This document shows positions 10,691-21,335 of a stretch of DNA of 64,000 nucleotides, piece after piece. Positions within the stretch are counted from its first letter, which is position 1; each line of letters opens with the position of its first letter. The position numbers were made by a program, and so were the translations under genes. This stretch comes from Nymphalis io (taxonomy: Eukaryota; Arthropoda; Insecta; Lepidoptera; Nymphalidae): the NCBI RefSeq assembly GCF_905147045.1, contig NC_065897.1:5843001-5907000 (forward strand). The letters run 5' to 3'. The notes beneath the pieces were generated by a model that saw nothing but the letters and a program-made list of their open reading frames with translations, had not been told where the DNA came from and did no database searches.

Positions 10691-11202
10691 AAATAGCATT
10701 CACGACGTGTTGGCAGTACATAATCATGTTACATAATTCTCCTAACAAAAACCTTTTCATAAATTTGATTTATACTTTAATTTAATTGAACTTAATAGAA
10801 TTTTTACCGAGATAAATAGTATTCTCATGCATTTTAAAAGGAACGAGTATTTGATCTTAGAAGTTAAGAATTTTTTTATAAAAATGGCTACGTAGTTAAC
10901 TTTATGGTTTCTGTACCAACTTGTACGTATTCACACTATAGCAAATAATATAGCGACATATGTTTACTTTGAAATTAGTTTTCGTTAGTTTCCGTTTGTT
11001 CGTCAGCTCATGAAATTATATTATGAAACCGCGTATCAACATTTACAGTGGGGATACTACGTTTATAGTTAAACTGTATATGTATATATGTGGATGTTTG
11101 TTGTTGTGATATGTTCGCGATTAATTGACATCGACATTGTTTGACCTATTATCAAGAAAGTTGATATAAATAATTATGTATTCTTCATCAAGAAGTTTTT
11201 TC
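10691..11202. other. AT-rich stretch without a gene
   Basis: Nothing recognised. Confidence 0.55.
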
Positions 11203-11460
11203 TATGGCTGCCTCATTGGTCTAGTGGCTAAATGTATGGCGGCAGTCCTGGGTTCGAATCCCAGGTCGAGCCAATAAAAATTTATTGAGATTGGACTCTG
11301 AAAGTTGGAAGTGTGTACACTCCCGTGCTTTGGAAAGCACGTAAAAACTATTTACAGTCGTGTCGGATTGACGTTCCATCGAGTTATGAGAGTTAGGGCA
11401 TAAGAGTGCACCTGTGTTTGCGTACGCTTATTTACGCGCGCACAATTATTATTATTATGT
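11203..11460 (+). mobile_element. SINE-C with the best-kept tRNA-like head
   Basis: The head (about 11204-11275) has a clear box A, TGGTCTAGTGG (11217-11227), and a consensus box B, GGTTCGAATCC. These are internal RNA polymerase III promoter elements. The D-arm resembles tRNA-Glu, so that origin is inferred. The body follows: GGAAGTGTGTACACTCCCGTGC, GGAAAGCACGTAAAA, then GCACCTGTGTTTGCGTACGC. About 80 bp before the tail are missing, and it ends in (ATT)n. The AATAAAAA body joined directly to the head shows this is a SINE, not a free tRNA gene. Confidence 0.9.
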
Positions 11461-12184
11461 TCTATTATCCAATTTGTTGTAAAGCGCCACAAAGTGCTAA
11501 AGCAAATATACGTCTGTACCATTCTTGATACAGGCAGTTTGCGTGTTTCGCTAGTAGAAAATACATAGACAATTAGAATATGAAAGATTAATTTTAATAT
11601 GGGCTATTAATTCGAATTTTATTACTATTTTAAACCTCAAGTCAGTATAAGTGCTATTTAAAAAAAACAGTTATTTTAGTTTGCAAGAAATTTGCTTATA
11701 TTACTATGATATACTAAACAGAAAAAAAAACGTTAATTACGGGAAATACGCGAATATATTATTTAGTGAACAAAGTAGTGGGGAACAGCTAGTTAAATAC
11801 AATTTATATATATTATATATAAAAATGTACCAATTTCGCACGAGTCAATTGCATATCAATAACCAATTTGCGAAACCACCTATTAAACACGGAGTGCACT
11901 TAATTACCTAACCCATTAATTTCGATAGTCTAACTGCTGGGCTGATGACCGTCATAGAAACAATAATTATTGATTTGAGTGCTATATTGCCGCCTGCACG
12001 ATGCAGATACGCTTATCGAGAGAATTGTGGAGCTATGAATAAGGGAGCAATTTACAACAAGTACATATTCTGTAATTAAAATCGAATTACTTTAAATATT
12101 ATTGAGCATTGTGTTTTACGTAAGAATATATTTTTCAATTATCTCTCTCGGGGTAGCTTATAAGACTAAAAATCCCGAGTTTGG
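11461..12184. other. AT-rich stretch without a gene
   Basis: No repeat is recognised. An 86-codon frame at 11651-11911 is rich in Tyr, Ile and Asn and has no protein-like features. Confidence 0.55.
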
Positions 12185-12382
12185 AGTAGAGAGTTGGGAA
12201 GATTTTATTGAGAATTTCTGTTAAAAAAATCTCCATAGCCATCCGATGTTTGGAAGATCCTGGTCTGGTGATCGGTCTGGAACATTAGCCATTTCATCGG
12301 ATTATGTGAGTGCACCTGTGCATACACACACTTGTACACTATATAATGTCCTGCGCAGTTGGATAATCTCCGGCTAGAAAGT
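12185..12382 (+). mobile_element. SINE-C, internally deleted
   Basis: The order is ATTGAGAATTTCTGTTAAAAAAATCTCC, GGTCTGGTGATCGGTCTGGAAC, ATCGGATTATGTGAGTGCACCTGTG, CACACTTGTACACTATATAATGTCC and TGCGCAGTTGGATAATCTCC. The head is lost. Confidence 0.65.
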
Positions 12383-12395
12383 CAAAAGGACATAA

Positions 12396-12466
12396 CAGTA
12401 CCAGTAACAGCCTGTAAATGTCCCACAGCTGGGCTAAGGCCTCCTCTCCCTTTTTGAGGACATAAT
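12396..12466 (-). mobile_element. SINE-B 3' fragment
   Basis: This is the reverse complement of the SINE-B tail: CAGTAACAGCCTGTAAATGT, CCCACAGCTGGGCTAAGGCC and TCCTCTCCCTTTTTGAGGA. It lies between a SINE-C fragment and a LINE tail. Confidence 0.85.
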
Positions 12467-12490
12467 TTTATATTGCATAACTATAAATAA

Positions 12491-12605
12491 GGCGGCTAGT
12501 GCAGAACATTCTTCCTGACTGTACTGGCCGTCGTCGCTTTTTCGCTCTACTACCACTAACTATCAGGTGGAGTAGAGTCACTCCCGGCAAATATAAAAAA
12601 AATAT
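12491..12605 (+). mobile_element. CR1/jockey-type LINE 3' end, 5'-truncated
   Basis: From GGCGGCTAGTGCAGAAC to CCCGGCAAATATAAAAAAAA this matches the 3' end of the LINE at 33107-33905 over its whole length, including GTACTGGCCGTCGTCGC and TATCAGGTGGAGTAGAGTCA. It covers only the last coding bases and the 3' untranslated region. Confidence 0.88.
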
Positions 12606-13364
12606 TTTTTTTATAATAACATAAAGACTACTTAATAGATATACAAGGATAAACGTAAGATTTTACCCGACGAGTTTTTTAATAATGACATCATATTTAA
12701 TTATGACATCTCGGTCGAAGGGATCCCCTTGGTACTTTGTTAATACATCTTGGCTCTCTCACGTCTTTTGTTAGTGCGCTTATTAAAAATTTTGTAATAT
12801 CTTTTAAAACGACGCGAAATTACAAATGGTAAACCGTAATTTGAATTAAAAGAGAACATATAAAATTGTCATAGTAATTATGTCGTTTATTATCGTTAGG
12901 ATTAGCAATGTGTATGTGAACCTAAGTTATCGTTTTATTTGATATGACTAAAATTAAAAATTAACTTATCGAAAAAAGCTTTCGTATATTTTGTATAGTT
13001 TTGGTACATTACATTGGATACGTTTGGATTGGGCTGACCGAGTTTTATAAATAGAAGTATGCAATATATGAGTATAATACTATATTTATGCATACTAGAA
13101 TATAGAAACAAAAAAAAAAACAAACATTAAACTTACTTCTTTATAATAATGCTATAATTTATTTTATTATTCTTTGTCTTATGAAGTTGTAAAATTTACG
13201 ATTACCAGAACGGTGACAAAAATTAACACTTGCTTTTTTATAAATATTTCTATTTTAATTTGAAGGTTTTCATTTAAATTTTTTTTATTTTAAGAGTTGA
13301 TACTAAAAATAAGCCCATGTAAGTTGCGAGAAGTCACGTGCGGTCTAAATATATATGTAGCATA
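12606..13364. other. AT-rich stretch without a gene
   Basis: Nothing recognised. Confidence 0.55.
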
Positions 13365-13460
13365 AGGCAGACGAGCATATGGGCCACCTGATGGTAAGTC
13401 ACCAACGCCAATAGTCATATGACGTAAAAAATGTTAACCAAGGCTTACATTCCATTCATC
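13365..13460 (-). mobile_element. SINE-A 3' fragment
   Basis: The plus strand reads AGGCAGACGAGCATATGGGC, CACCTGATGGTAAGTCACCAACG, then a diverged AAATGTTAACCAAGGCTTACAT. This is the last ~90 bp of SINE-A in reverse. Confidence 0.82.
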
Positions 13461-13599
13461 ACAATGTAACAGTACCATTAAAGAAGAAAATTAACTAAAT
13501 AATAATAGTACTGTTTTATCACAACATTACTAATAAATGAGATGTTTATTGTAATACATAACTAAAATAAGTATTAAAAAAACAAACTTAAAAGTTATA

Positions 13600-13735
13600 C
13601 CAGAAAATGCAGCGCGTTTCGGAGCTTTTAGCGTGTAATATAAGTTGCTGAGCTTCACAGTTTCACCCGCTTTAAATTTAGATTATTAACATGACAAGCG
13701 TGATATTTATGTTCTTGTAATTATTACAATAATAT
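13600..13735 (+). repeat. rep-L copy 2
   Basis: The copy holds GCGCGTTTCGGAGC, GCTTCACAGTTTCACCCGCTTTA, and GACAAGCGTGATATTTATGTTCTTGT in the same order as rep-L copy 1. The GCGCGTTTC block also occurs in the copy at 63060-63150. Confidence 0.5.
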
Positions 13736-14164
13736 TAATTACATATATACTAACAAACCCTTTGTCACTAGGTACATAACACGATGTTTTTCTAATGAAC
13801 TGAGACGCTTAACAATGGTATACTTTTTAACTTACAATGTATTTTTCCTGAGAACTTTTTCAATTAATTTAAGAGTATACCAAAAGACCGACCAAGGAAC
13901 CCAGTACAAGATGTTCTACAAAAGATTCTTTTAAAAGTAATTAATCTCTGAACAGCTTTATGAAAAAGTGTTTTTTTTTAAACATATATAAAATTGTATA
14001 TGTGTGTTACATCGATAAATCACAAAACAATCAAACGAAGACAAAAAAAACGTATTTGAATATGAATGCTTGTTTTGTCGGTCTATTAATTCATGCAACG
14101 GTCATTCGATTAAGTTTAAACTTAGTACAGCTATTTGCATTTGCGTGGAGGTTTTTTTTATAAA
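13736..14164. other. AT-rich stretch without a gene
   Basis: Nothing recognised. Confidence 0.55.
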
Positions 14165-14338
14165 AAAGGTAGGTGGATGGGCAAATGCTCCACCTGATGG
14201 TAAGTACATCGCCAATGCACTTCCAACCTTAGGAACTAAGATCTCTTGTGCCTACTACACTGGCTCACTCATCTTCCAAATCGGAACACAAAGATACTAA
14301 GTATAGCTGTTAACCTTGCAAAAAACCTTACCACCAAG
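14165..14338 (-). mobile_element. SINE-A with internal deletions
   Basis: Both ends are present in reverse: GGTGGATGGGCAAATGCTCC, ACCTGATGGTAAGTACATCG, CCAACCTTAGGAACTAAGA, and TTGCAAAAAACCTTACCACCAAGT. About 100 bp are lost at two internal places. Confidence 0.75.
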
Positions 14339-15011
14339 TAAAAAGGTTTCTGGTTTATATTATCAGAAGAATTGTAAAAGGATGATGTAAAATGTTTTCA
14401 GAAGACTAGCTGCGCAAGACATATACCTAATGCACAAGTGTGCACGAAAACATAGGTGGAAACTATTCGATAAATCTATAAGAAAATGATAATTAAGTTC
14501 GTTGTAAATAATTGATTAAAATTTAATATATTGGATCAAATAAATCCGCAGTATAATCTGATATCCAATGTTAGAATTGAATTAAAGGCTCTTTGTCATT
14601 GACGTCATTTTGGATACAATTATCGTATTAGAGCAAGCGCATTAATTCAAGACAATGCTCTATAATATAGTGTCTTAGTCTGCAGACGATTTTAACACAT
14701 CGATAGATTATTAATTAATTAACTATCTAAGGCTAATAACATATTATTATTATATACGGTTCAGTTTAAAAAAAAGCACGAAAAACTTAGCCGTGGTTGT
14801 CAGGTAGTTTCCGAGTGTAAAAAATATTTCGTGTTTTGATTTCGATCGTTATGCTACCTGCAAATAAATCTATGCAAGCTATACAGGACAAAAATAAAGT
14901 CAATCAATATATTGGAACGGATACACAAAGGCACGAACAAAACAAGTGTTGGAGATATGATTTCGAAAAAAAAATATATTTCGGGGAAATTCACTTTATA
15001 AGTCTCAACAT
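14339..15011. other. AT-rich stretch without a gene
   Basis: Nothing convincing is recognised. A possible SINE-C scrap (TGCGCAAGACATATACCTAATGCACAAGTGTGC) lies near 14413-14445. Confidence 0.5.
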
Positions 15012-15291
15012 GTTTTTTTTATTATTGTATTGGTAGGCGGACGAGTTTATGGGCTACTTGATGGTAAGTGGTCACCAGCGCCCATATACATTGGCATTAT
15101 AAGAAATGTTAACTATCGCTTATATCGCCAATGCGCCACCAACCTTGGGAACTTGGATGTTATGTCCCTTGTGCCTGTAATTATACTGGCTCACTCACTC
15201 TTTCAACTGTTGTTTTGCGGTAGAATACCTGATGAGTGGGTGGTACCTATTCATACGAGCTTGCACAAAGCCCTACCCTTCCACCACTAAA
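15012..15291 (-). mobile_element. SINE-A, near full length
   Basis: In reverse this runs from the T-rich tail and GGCGGACGAGTTTATGGGC to GAGCTTGCACAAAGCCCTACC. All the main blocks are present. An 86-codon frame within it is chance read-through. Confidence 0.88.
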
Positions 15292-15611
15292 AGTAGGCTA
15301 TTTTTTTATACGGGTATGATAAATGTAAGCATCTCGTTAACATTTCCTAGTATTATTAAATTCAAATATGATTAAAGTTCGTGACTTAGGCAGACGTTTT
15401 ATGTTTGGTCTAAGCAAATACAATCTCGTTCGTAAATAATTCAAGTGAGCTCTAATTCGCATTCGTTTATGTAAATACTCTCATCCTAAGTTAGCTGTAT
15501 TTTTTAAATATGTTACGTTTTCTAATCTAAATATAAAACACTATTGTTTACTTTATTCTTATAATAATAATATTTACCTATTATTTTATTTGTTTAACGC
15601 TTGTATAACTT

Positions 15612-15665
15612 TCCTTGGACCCGTCCCGGGTATGAACCCAGGACCTCGCGGCCTTATGAGTACGC
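15612..15665 (-). mobile_element. tRNA-like head fragment, SINE-C type
   Basis: The minus strand reads AAGGCCGCGAGGTCCTGGG, TTCATACCCGGGACGGGTCC, which is box B with flanking arms as in the SINE-C head. No SINE body follows. It may be a head-only remnant or a related tRNA-derived family. Confidence 0.45.
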
Positions 15666-16208
15666 ATTCGTTCTTAGTCTCAACCTTTACTAAAAATCTG
15701 TCAGTTTTTCGCAATAAAACTCCTTTGTAAAACTTACAATTTTTTCTATCTCTCCAATAAATCATTAATTTTTACCTTTGTATGACGTATACATTTCATT
15801 AAAAAACAGACTTAAATGTTTACGAGCTGAGTACTTAATCGATATAATTAACTTGTGTTAAGACCGTCGGTTTAGCACTGATGTGTAAAAAGCCGTAATA
15901 ATGACGAAGAGTTAACATTTGTCAAAGCCACCTGCTGCGAACAAGGCTTTGTTAGATCCAGTCAAGCAAAATTCTATGTTAATTTAAGTAAATCTGATCT
16001 GGGAAGCTGTGTTCATTTACTTAAATGAATTAATGTTCGAGACATTTGTATGTTACGTTTGAAAGACAAGACTACATTAAAAAATATTACAACCGGTGGG
16101 TAACCGGACAGGTGATATTGTATAACCCTTTTCAATAAATTAAAGTAAAGTAATAGCCAGAGTGCTATAATATGTTTTCAATATTAGTGATAAGGTGTAT
16201 ATAATATA
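15666..16208. other. AT-rich stretch without a gene
   Basis: Nothing recognised. Confidence 0.5.
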
Positions 16209-16510
16209 GACGAGATGGACCAGTGATAAGAACGCGTAAATCTTAACCAATAATCTTGGGTTCAAACCCACGCAAGCACCACTGAATTTTTATGTGCTTA
16301 ATTTGTGATTATAATTCATCTCGTGCTTTACGGTGAAGGAAAACATCGTGAGGAAACCTGCATGTGTCTAATTTAACTGAAATTCTGCCACATGTGTATT
16401 CCACCAACCCACACTGGAGCAACGTGGTGGAATAAGCTCCAAAACCTTCTCCTCAAAAAGGGGAGAGGAGGCCTTTAGCCCAACAGTGGGACATTCACAG
16501 GCTGTTACGG
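16209..16510 (+). mobile_element. SINE-B, full length
   Basis: This is the most complete plus-strand SINE-B. The head GACGAGATGGACCAGTG contains the box A region and is followed by box B (GGGTTCAAACC). The body and the CAGGCTGTTACGG tail are all in place. The two boxes are typical of a tRNA-derived SINE transcribed by RNA polymerase III. Confidence 0.92.
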
Positions 16511-17067
16511 AATGTATACATGTCGTTATAATAACATAACCTATTGTTTATGACCACCACATCGTGGACATGACACGATGATACTGTTTATGATTTAATA
16601 TGCCTTCTCGGTATAATATGTTTGACATAGACACAACACACAGTCTAAGTACAAATCAGTATAGTAATAAGGATTGCATACGAGAAAAAAAATTAAATTA
16701 TACTATTAATCAATTTGATTTAAATTACAACAAAAAAATAAAACAGAACATGTTTTTTTAATCATTTGTTTTGTTCTAAGGTACAACAATTGCAAATAAA
16801 ACAAAATCACCCTACATTGAAATTAAGATTTTCTATAATTATGTTTTATTTATCAGAAAGTTTTTCAAAATTTGTTTTCATCTTGGATCATCTGGAAATC
16901 TTCTTCAACGGATAAAAATGCATTTTATACTCTTTGTTTTATAACAGTTTTTGATAATTTTATAGTTTTTATATTTGTAATTACGTCCTCATAATAGTGT
17001 TAAATAAATTAATTTATTTATTTATTACATAGGTTATACAATGTGTTTGTACTAGTGGAAAAATTTC
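16511..17067. other. AT-rich stretch without a gene
   Basis: Nothing recognised. Confidence 0.55.
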
Positions 17068-17150
17068 AGTGAAATTAGACATATGCAGGTGTCCTCACGA
17101 TGTTTTCCTTCACCATATAGCACTGTATTGTGATTATAATTCATCTCGGA
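17068..17150 (-). mobile_element. SINE-B central fragment
   Basis: The plus strand reads TTTCAGTGAAATTAGACATA, TGCAGGTGTCCTCACGATG, TTTTCCTTCACC, then GTGATTATAATTCATCTCG. These are reverse-strand SINE-B centre blocks. Both ends of the element are absent. Confidence 0.8.
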
Positions 17151-17999
17151 ATATATATGTCAAATACCGAATAAACATTTTATTTGACACGAAATTTTAT
17201 TAGAATTTGGTAGACAAAAATTTTACGTCTTATTCAAATTGCTGGTTACTCTTTTCATGTAGGACGAGCCTATGGGTCGGTAATGGCCACTTTAATGGGC
17301 AGGCTTTCATGACTTCAGGTTATCAAATCATAATTTAATGTTATTACGCCCATAAACTAGCACCCTGTCGTATATTATAGCTGTATGAGTCACCGTATGT
17401 TAGTTTTTCTTTCAATTGATTTCATTATAGCGTCTTAAGTATATGTGCAACTTTCGAATACCTAAACAATATATTTATCTATTTTAGGTATAAATAAACA
17501 TATATTTTATATATAGTATCTGTGTTGAAAAATAAACAAATGTCAACTAAATTGGCAGACATTTAATACAAATAAACACTTAACAAAAAAATCATTCAAA
17601 ATCAGCTTATTATGTAACTTAAAAAATATTTTAAATAGCTTGTTTAGTTCTAACATGAAATAGAATTATAGAATGTCATGGAATTTATTTATTGTAATAT
17701 GAAATTGAATCGCCGAATTTTATCTCGCCGTCCCAAAAATAAAGGTCCATCTTTACAAATATCAGCTTCATACATAATTTTTAAAGAACCTTCGACATAC
17801 TGTTATGTCTCTTTATACATAAATAATGAAATTCGCCTTGATCTTAGTCGCCATCGAATGAGGTCGATCTTTAAACAAAAATGTAAAGTACGTACTGAAA
17901 GATGGAATACAATAATAATGTTAGATTTTTTATTTATAAACAAAAAAATATAATATTTTGCTGTCATTGTTGAAAATTATTTATCAAAGGGGGCTCAAT
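17151..17999. other. AT-rich stretch without a gene
   Basis: There is a possible worn SINE-A tail in reverse at 17258-17300 (GGACGAGCCTATGGGTCGG). The 91-codon frame at 17678-17953 matches nothing I know and has no clear start context. Confidence 0.5.
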
Positions 18000-18135
18000 A
18001 GGCGATGATAGCTCGTAATCCATCGATCGAAGGCTCATTCAGCATTCAAACCGGAACACAACAACACTAAATATTGCTGTTCGGTAGAATATCTAGTCAG
18101 TGGATAATGCCTAGCCATACGGACACCAAGTAAAA
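18000..18135 (-). mobile_element. SINE-A 5' half, worn
   Basis: In reverse the copy reads CATTCAAACCGGAACACAAC, TATTGCTGTTCGGTAGAATATC, GTGGATAATGCCTAGCC, and a decayed ACCAAGTAAAACC 5' end. Confidence 0.65.
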
Positions 18136-18863
18136 CCTCAAACAAGAAATAATTAAAATCATCATTCAATGAATTGACTAATTCAGTATCCGTTTTTTTT
18201 TTACATTCACGTGATATTTTTGTTATTCATTAAAAATGAATATAATTAAAAAATATGCTAGCTCTGATTCAACTTGAAAACTGTCTAACGGTGTCTAATT
18301 AAGCTAGTTTCAAAGCATAGTACACTTATATGCGATAAAGACACTATGATGACGCTTCTGATCATGAAGTGCGGATCAAAGAGAAAGGTCGACGAATACC
18401 CAGTTTCTCTCCTACGGTACGTAGCTATAATGAAACATATTCTCTCATTTTTATTTTCTGAAATTAAAAAAAGTACATTTTATTGGGTCACTTGCTTGTT
18501 ATGAAACCATGGACGACAAATTGAATTGTCCATTGAGTGTCTGTTATAAAATTAAAATGAAAATAAAGCGAGATAAGTTTCACAGAAATAAAATTACAGT
18601 AAGTTGTTTACGTGGTACTAAACAACAGGAATTTTGTATTATTTTTAATATTTTAAACATAATACATGATGAGAGGCACTTTTAATAACAATAAGTGTAT
18701 AATATAAGAGTAATAGGTAATATATATTGCTTATAAGTATGTTGAAATTATTTGAATATATACAATATTCACATAAAATTTATTTATAAGAAATGTTTAG
18801 CATTATGCTACACCATTTGTTTCTGTAAAGGTTTTCTCTTAATAAAAATGTGCATTTTGGCTT
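18136..18863. other. AT-rich stretch without a gene
   Basis: Nothing recognised. Confidence 0.55.
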
Positions 18864-18886
18864 TATAATGATATATATATATATAT

Positions 18887-18938
18887 ACAGTAACAGTAAC
18901 AGTAACAGCCTGTTAATGTCCCACTGCTGGGCTAAGGC
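18887..18938 (-). mobile_element. SINE-B tail, left part of a B/A chimera
   Basis: Three CAGTAA units are followed by CAGCCTGTTAATGTCCCACT and GCTGGGCTAAGGCC. This is the SINE-B 3' end in reverse, ending abruptly at 18938 where SINE-A begins. Confidence 0.9.
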
Positions 18939-19150
18939 CTTGGTATTGTTGTGTTCCGGTTTGAAGGGTGAGTGAGCCAGTGTAATTACACTTATAATAT
19001 CTTAGTTCCCAAGGTTGGTGGCGCGTTGGTGATGTAAGCAATGGTTAACATTTCTTACATACCAATTTCTAAAGGCGTTGGTGACCGCTTACCATCAGGT
19101 AGCTCATATGCTCGTCCACATTCCTATTCCTATTTTTATAAAAAAAAAGA
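18939..19150 (+). mobile_element. SINE-A 3' part, right part of a B/A chimera
   Basis: The copy starts inside the element at TTGGTATTGTTGTGTTCCGG. It then continues through CAAGGTTGGTGGCGCGTTGG and TTACCATCAGGTAGC to an A-rich tail. A few shared bases (CCTT/CTT) lie at the junction with SINE-B. Confidence 0.9.
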
Positions 19151-19336
19151 AAGCTAAATACCACTCATCACAAGATCTCCTAAACTATCCCCCCAATTGA
19201 CTTTAAATTTGTCACAGTTACTCTTTCCCCGACGTAGACGCTAAGAAAGAACGGAACGCAAATCTTATCCAAAATACATTTTTTTTTCCTATCTTCCTAT
19301 CGCACGGGTGCGAAGCCAGGGCTAATCAGCTAGTTT

Positions 19337-19605
19337 CATATAAAAAATACATTCAAAATATACTCGATAATATTATTATGATATTTCTAAATAGAATATT
19401 TTTAAATAAAAATATGGCAAGTTTGCTTTGTAGCTCAGTTCTTACAACTTAAACTTTATATTACAATTTAAATTCCTTGTAGAGAGGTTCAAAGTTATCT
19501 AATAAGATTAGTTAAACTATAACCTTAGCCTACCTACACGTTTCGTGTACGCAATTTTAATGCTTAAAATTTGGTAAAAGATTTGAGACGATACATAACT
19601 TTATG
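19337..19605. other. AT-rich stretch without a gene
   Basis: Nothing recognised. Confidence 0.5.
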
Positions 19606-19730
19606 TACAGTAACAGTAAAAGTAACAGCCTGTGAATGTCCCACTGCTGAGCTAAGGCCTCCTCTCCCTTTTGAGGAGAGGGTTTGGAGCTTATTCCACC
19701 ACGCTGCTCCAATGCGGGTTGGTGGAACTT
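19606..19730 (-). mobile_element. SINE-B 3' part
   Basis: In reverse: CAGTAACAGTAAAAGTAACAG, CCTGTGAATGTCCCACTGC, CTCTCCCTTTTGAGGAGAGG, and GCTGCTCCAATGCGGGTTGG. The 5' part is missing beyond GGTGGAA. Confidence 0.9.
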
Positions 19731-19759
19731 AACTTTATGTGATTTTACATAATATATTT

Positions 19760-19858
19760 CTTACATTGCTAATACGCACCGACCATTGAAACTGGCTCGC
19801 GTTGAATATTTAATTAAACGTATTATAACAGACAATCGTACACAAAGCCTAACCAAAT
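19760..19858 (-). mobile_element. Probable worn SINE-A
   Basis: Blocks resembling reverse SINE-A occur in order: TTTCTTACATTGCTAATACGC, ACCGACCATTGAAACTGGCTC, and ATCGTACACAAAGCCTAACC. There are large losses between them, so the call is tentative. Confidence 0.4.
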
Positions 19859-19939
19859 ATCAAAAACTGTAAACATTATATCTTGTTTTATTTTTTATTG
19901 TTTTATTCGCTTTCGAAACCGTTGATTAGATTTAGATTT

Positions 19940-20100
19940 TTGCTCATGGAATAGACCTACAGGTTCCATTGATCTCTTAAAGTAAGGCGCCACGGCGACG
20001 CGACTTGTCGACGCCGACGCACATTGAGGGATGAGCGACCCCATTTTTGGAATCTTTTATTTCGCGTTAGCTTTAGCATAGTGTACAATGGCCTTGTATA
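19940..20100. repeat. rep-K copy 1, GC-rich
   Basis: TAGACCTACAGGTT is followed by GGCGCCACGGCGACGCGACT and TGTCGACGCC. The same ordered blocks recur at 21200-21335. The core is an imperfect palindrome around GAC-TT-GTC. It is much more GC-rich than its surroundings. No coding frame is seen and the element type is unknown. Confidence 0.5.
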
Positions 20101-21199
20101 ATAGTCAATATAAATTTTTTATAAGTATGTACGTGAAAATATTTTTATGATAAATAAGAAATAATTTTCACAAAGTTTTAACGAAACTTATTAATTCGTT
20201 TTGTTACATAACAAAAGTAGGTAATATCTTTATTTATATAAGTAATGGTATTGATTGAACCAATAAAATAAACCATTAAAATAAACGTTAGATATAATAA
20301 AGATCTTAAAAAGCAATGGAGTATAATATTTTGAAATTGATAAAACGTTTTGTTGGTAACATTTACCTACTCTTAACTAAAATGCTAAATATTAATAGAA
20401 TTCTAATTTCAAATTTATTTTTTCAACATCTCTTAAATATTAAGGTATTAGGAATAATACGATGGTCTCATTGTACCTAATGTCAATATATAATAATATA
20501 TAAAAAATCGAATTTCTAAGAAGCACTTTCACGCAGTCCTAATTTATTAAAGAATATTTAATTTAGAATAGAAGTAAATAAATAGATATAGAAGAATTTT
20601 TTACATAATAATGTACTAATACTGTAATTACATATTATATACTTTCTTTATACGTGATGAAAACAAATAATTAAATACTCAAATTGGATACCTTTCATAC
20701 GTGGCAGTGAGCTGTTATTTTTTATCAGTAGAAAATTAGTTTATTTTTGTTCATGATATTGCAAAAATTTTTTTAACTTAGCCAACTGATAAATTCAAAA
20801 TCTTATGATACTAAAATATCAACAAATAAGGCATATAATATTAGCTAATACAAGTTTATACAGATGATAAAATAAATTAATTACTTATTCCTTTATTTCA
20901 ATATCAAATTGTACGAGTGTATAGATGATAATACAATATTATTTATGGAAAAATATAACTTGTAAGTATATAATTTTTACAGTTAACAGATGGTTGTAAT
21001 GATTCTTGTTAAGACTACTAATATTAACTATTTAAAAATAGCTTACTAACTATATATATGTTAAATGTATTTTAAATTTGACTACTTATATATATCAACT
21101 ACGTGTGATAAACGTCATAGCCGAGTCATTGATAATCGAAGCGTCAAACCTTCAAGTTATTTGTTGCATACAACCTTGAATTCAGCGATTATTTATTTT
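20101..21199. other. AT-rich stretch without a gene
   Basis: Nothing recognised; very low GC throughout. Confidence 0.6.
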
Positions 21200-21335
21200 T
21201 CCCGTTCTATTGACCTACAATTTTCACAATGACGTCACGCGGCGCCAGGAAGACGCGACTTTTCGCCGCCAACTTTTCCTACCTCTTATATCTTAAAACT
21301 TTTTAAGTCTGTGTTAAATATGATGGCCTACAGTT
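21200..21335. repeat. rep-K copy 2
   Basis: TTGACCTACAATTT, GGCGCCAGGAAGACGCGACT, TTTCGCCGCC and a downstream ATGATGGCCTACA parallel the first copy about 1.25 kb upstream. The two copies are in the same orientation and are well diverged. Confidence 0.5.

Larger units (their letters stand above)
18864..19336 (+). mobile_element. Hel-F copy 1, Helitron-like, carrying a nested SINE chimera
   Basis: The outer element is a (TA)n run (18868-18886) plus a body at 19155-19333 (CATCACAAGATCTCCTAAAC, TTTGTCACAGTTACTC, GGAACGCAAATCTTATCC). It ends GCACGGGTGCGAAGCCAGGGC, then AGCTAGT. A CTAG terminus after a GC-rich hairpin fits a Helitron 3' end. A second copy at 26926-27115 has (TA)n directly joined to the same body, so the SINE chimera (18887-19150) probably inserted between the two parts. 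Helitron identity is inferred; no helicase is present. Confidence 0.6.

Noticed and set aside
11204..11275. Possible functional tRNA gene
   Set aside because: Boxes A and B are good, but the sequence runs straight into the SINE-C body, and the same arrangement occurs in other copies.
15030..15290. 86-codon frame, with similar frames at 40921-41128 and 61096-61293
   Set aside because: These all read through SINE-A on the opposite strand. Their similarity to each other reflects the repeat, not a protein family.
17678..17953. 91-codon frame with basic residues
   Set aside because: No similarity that I recognise. Its length is unremarkable for 64 kb of DNA read in six frames.
18888..18910. Telomere-like CAGTAA repeats
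   Set aside because: They are the tail repeat of SINE-B and differ from the insect telomere unit TTAGG.
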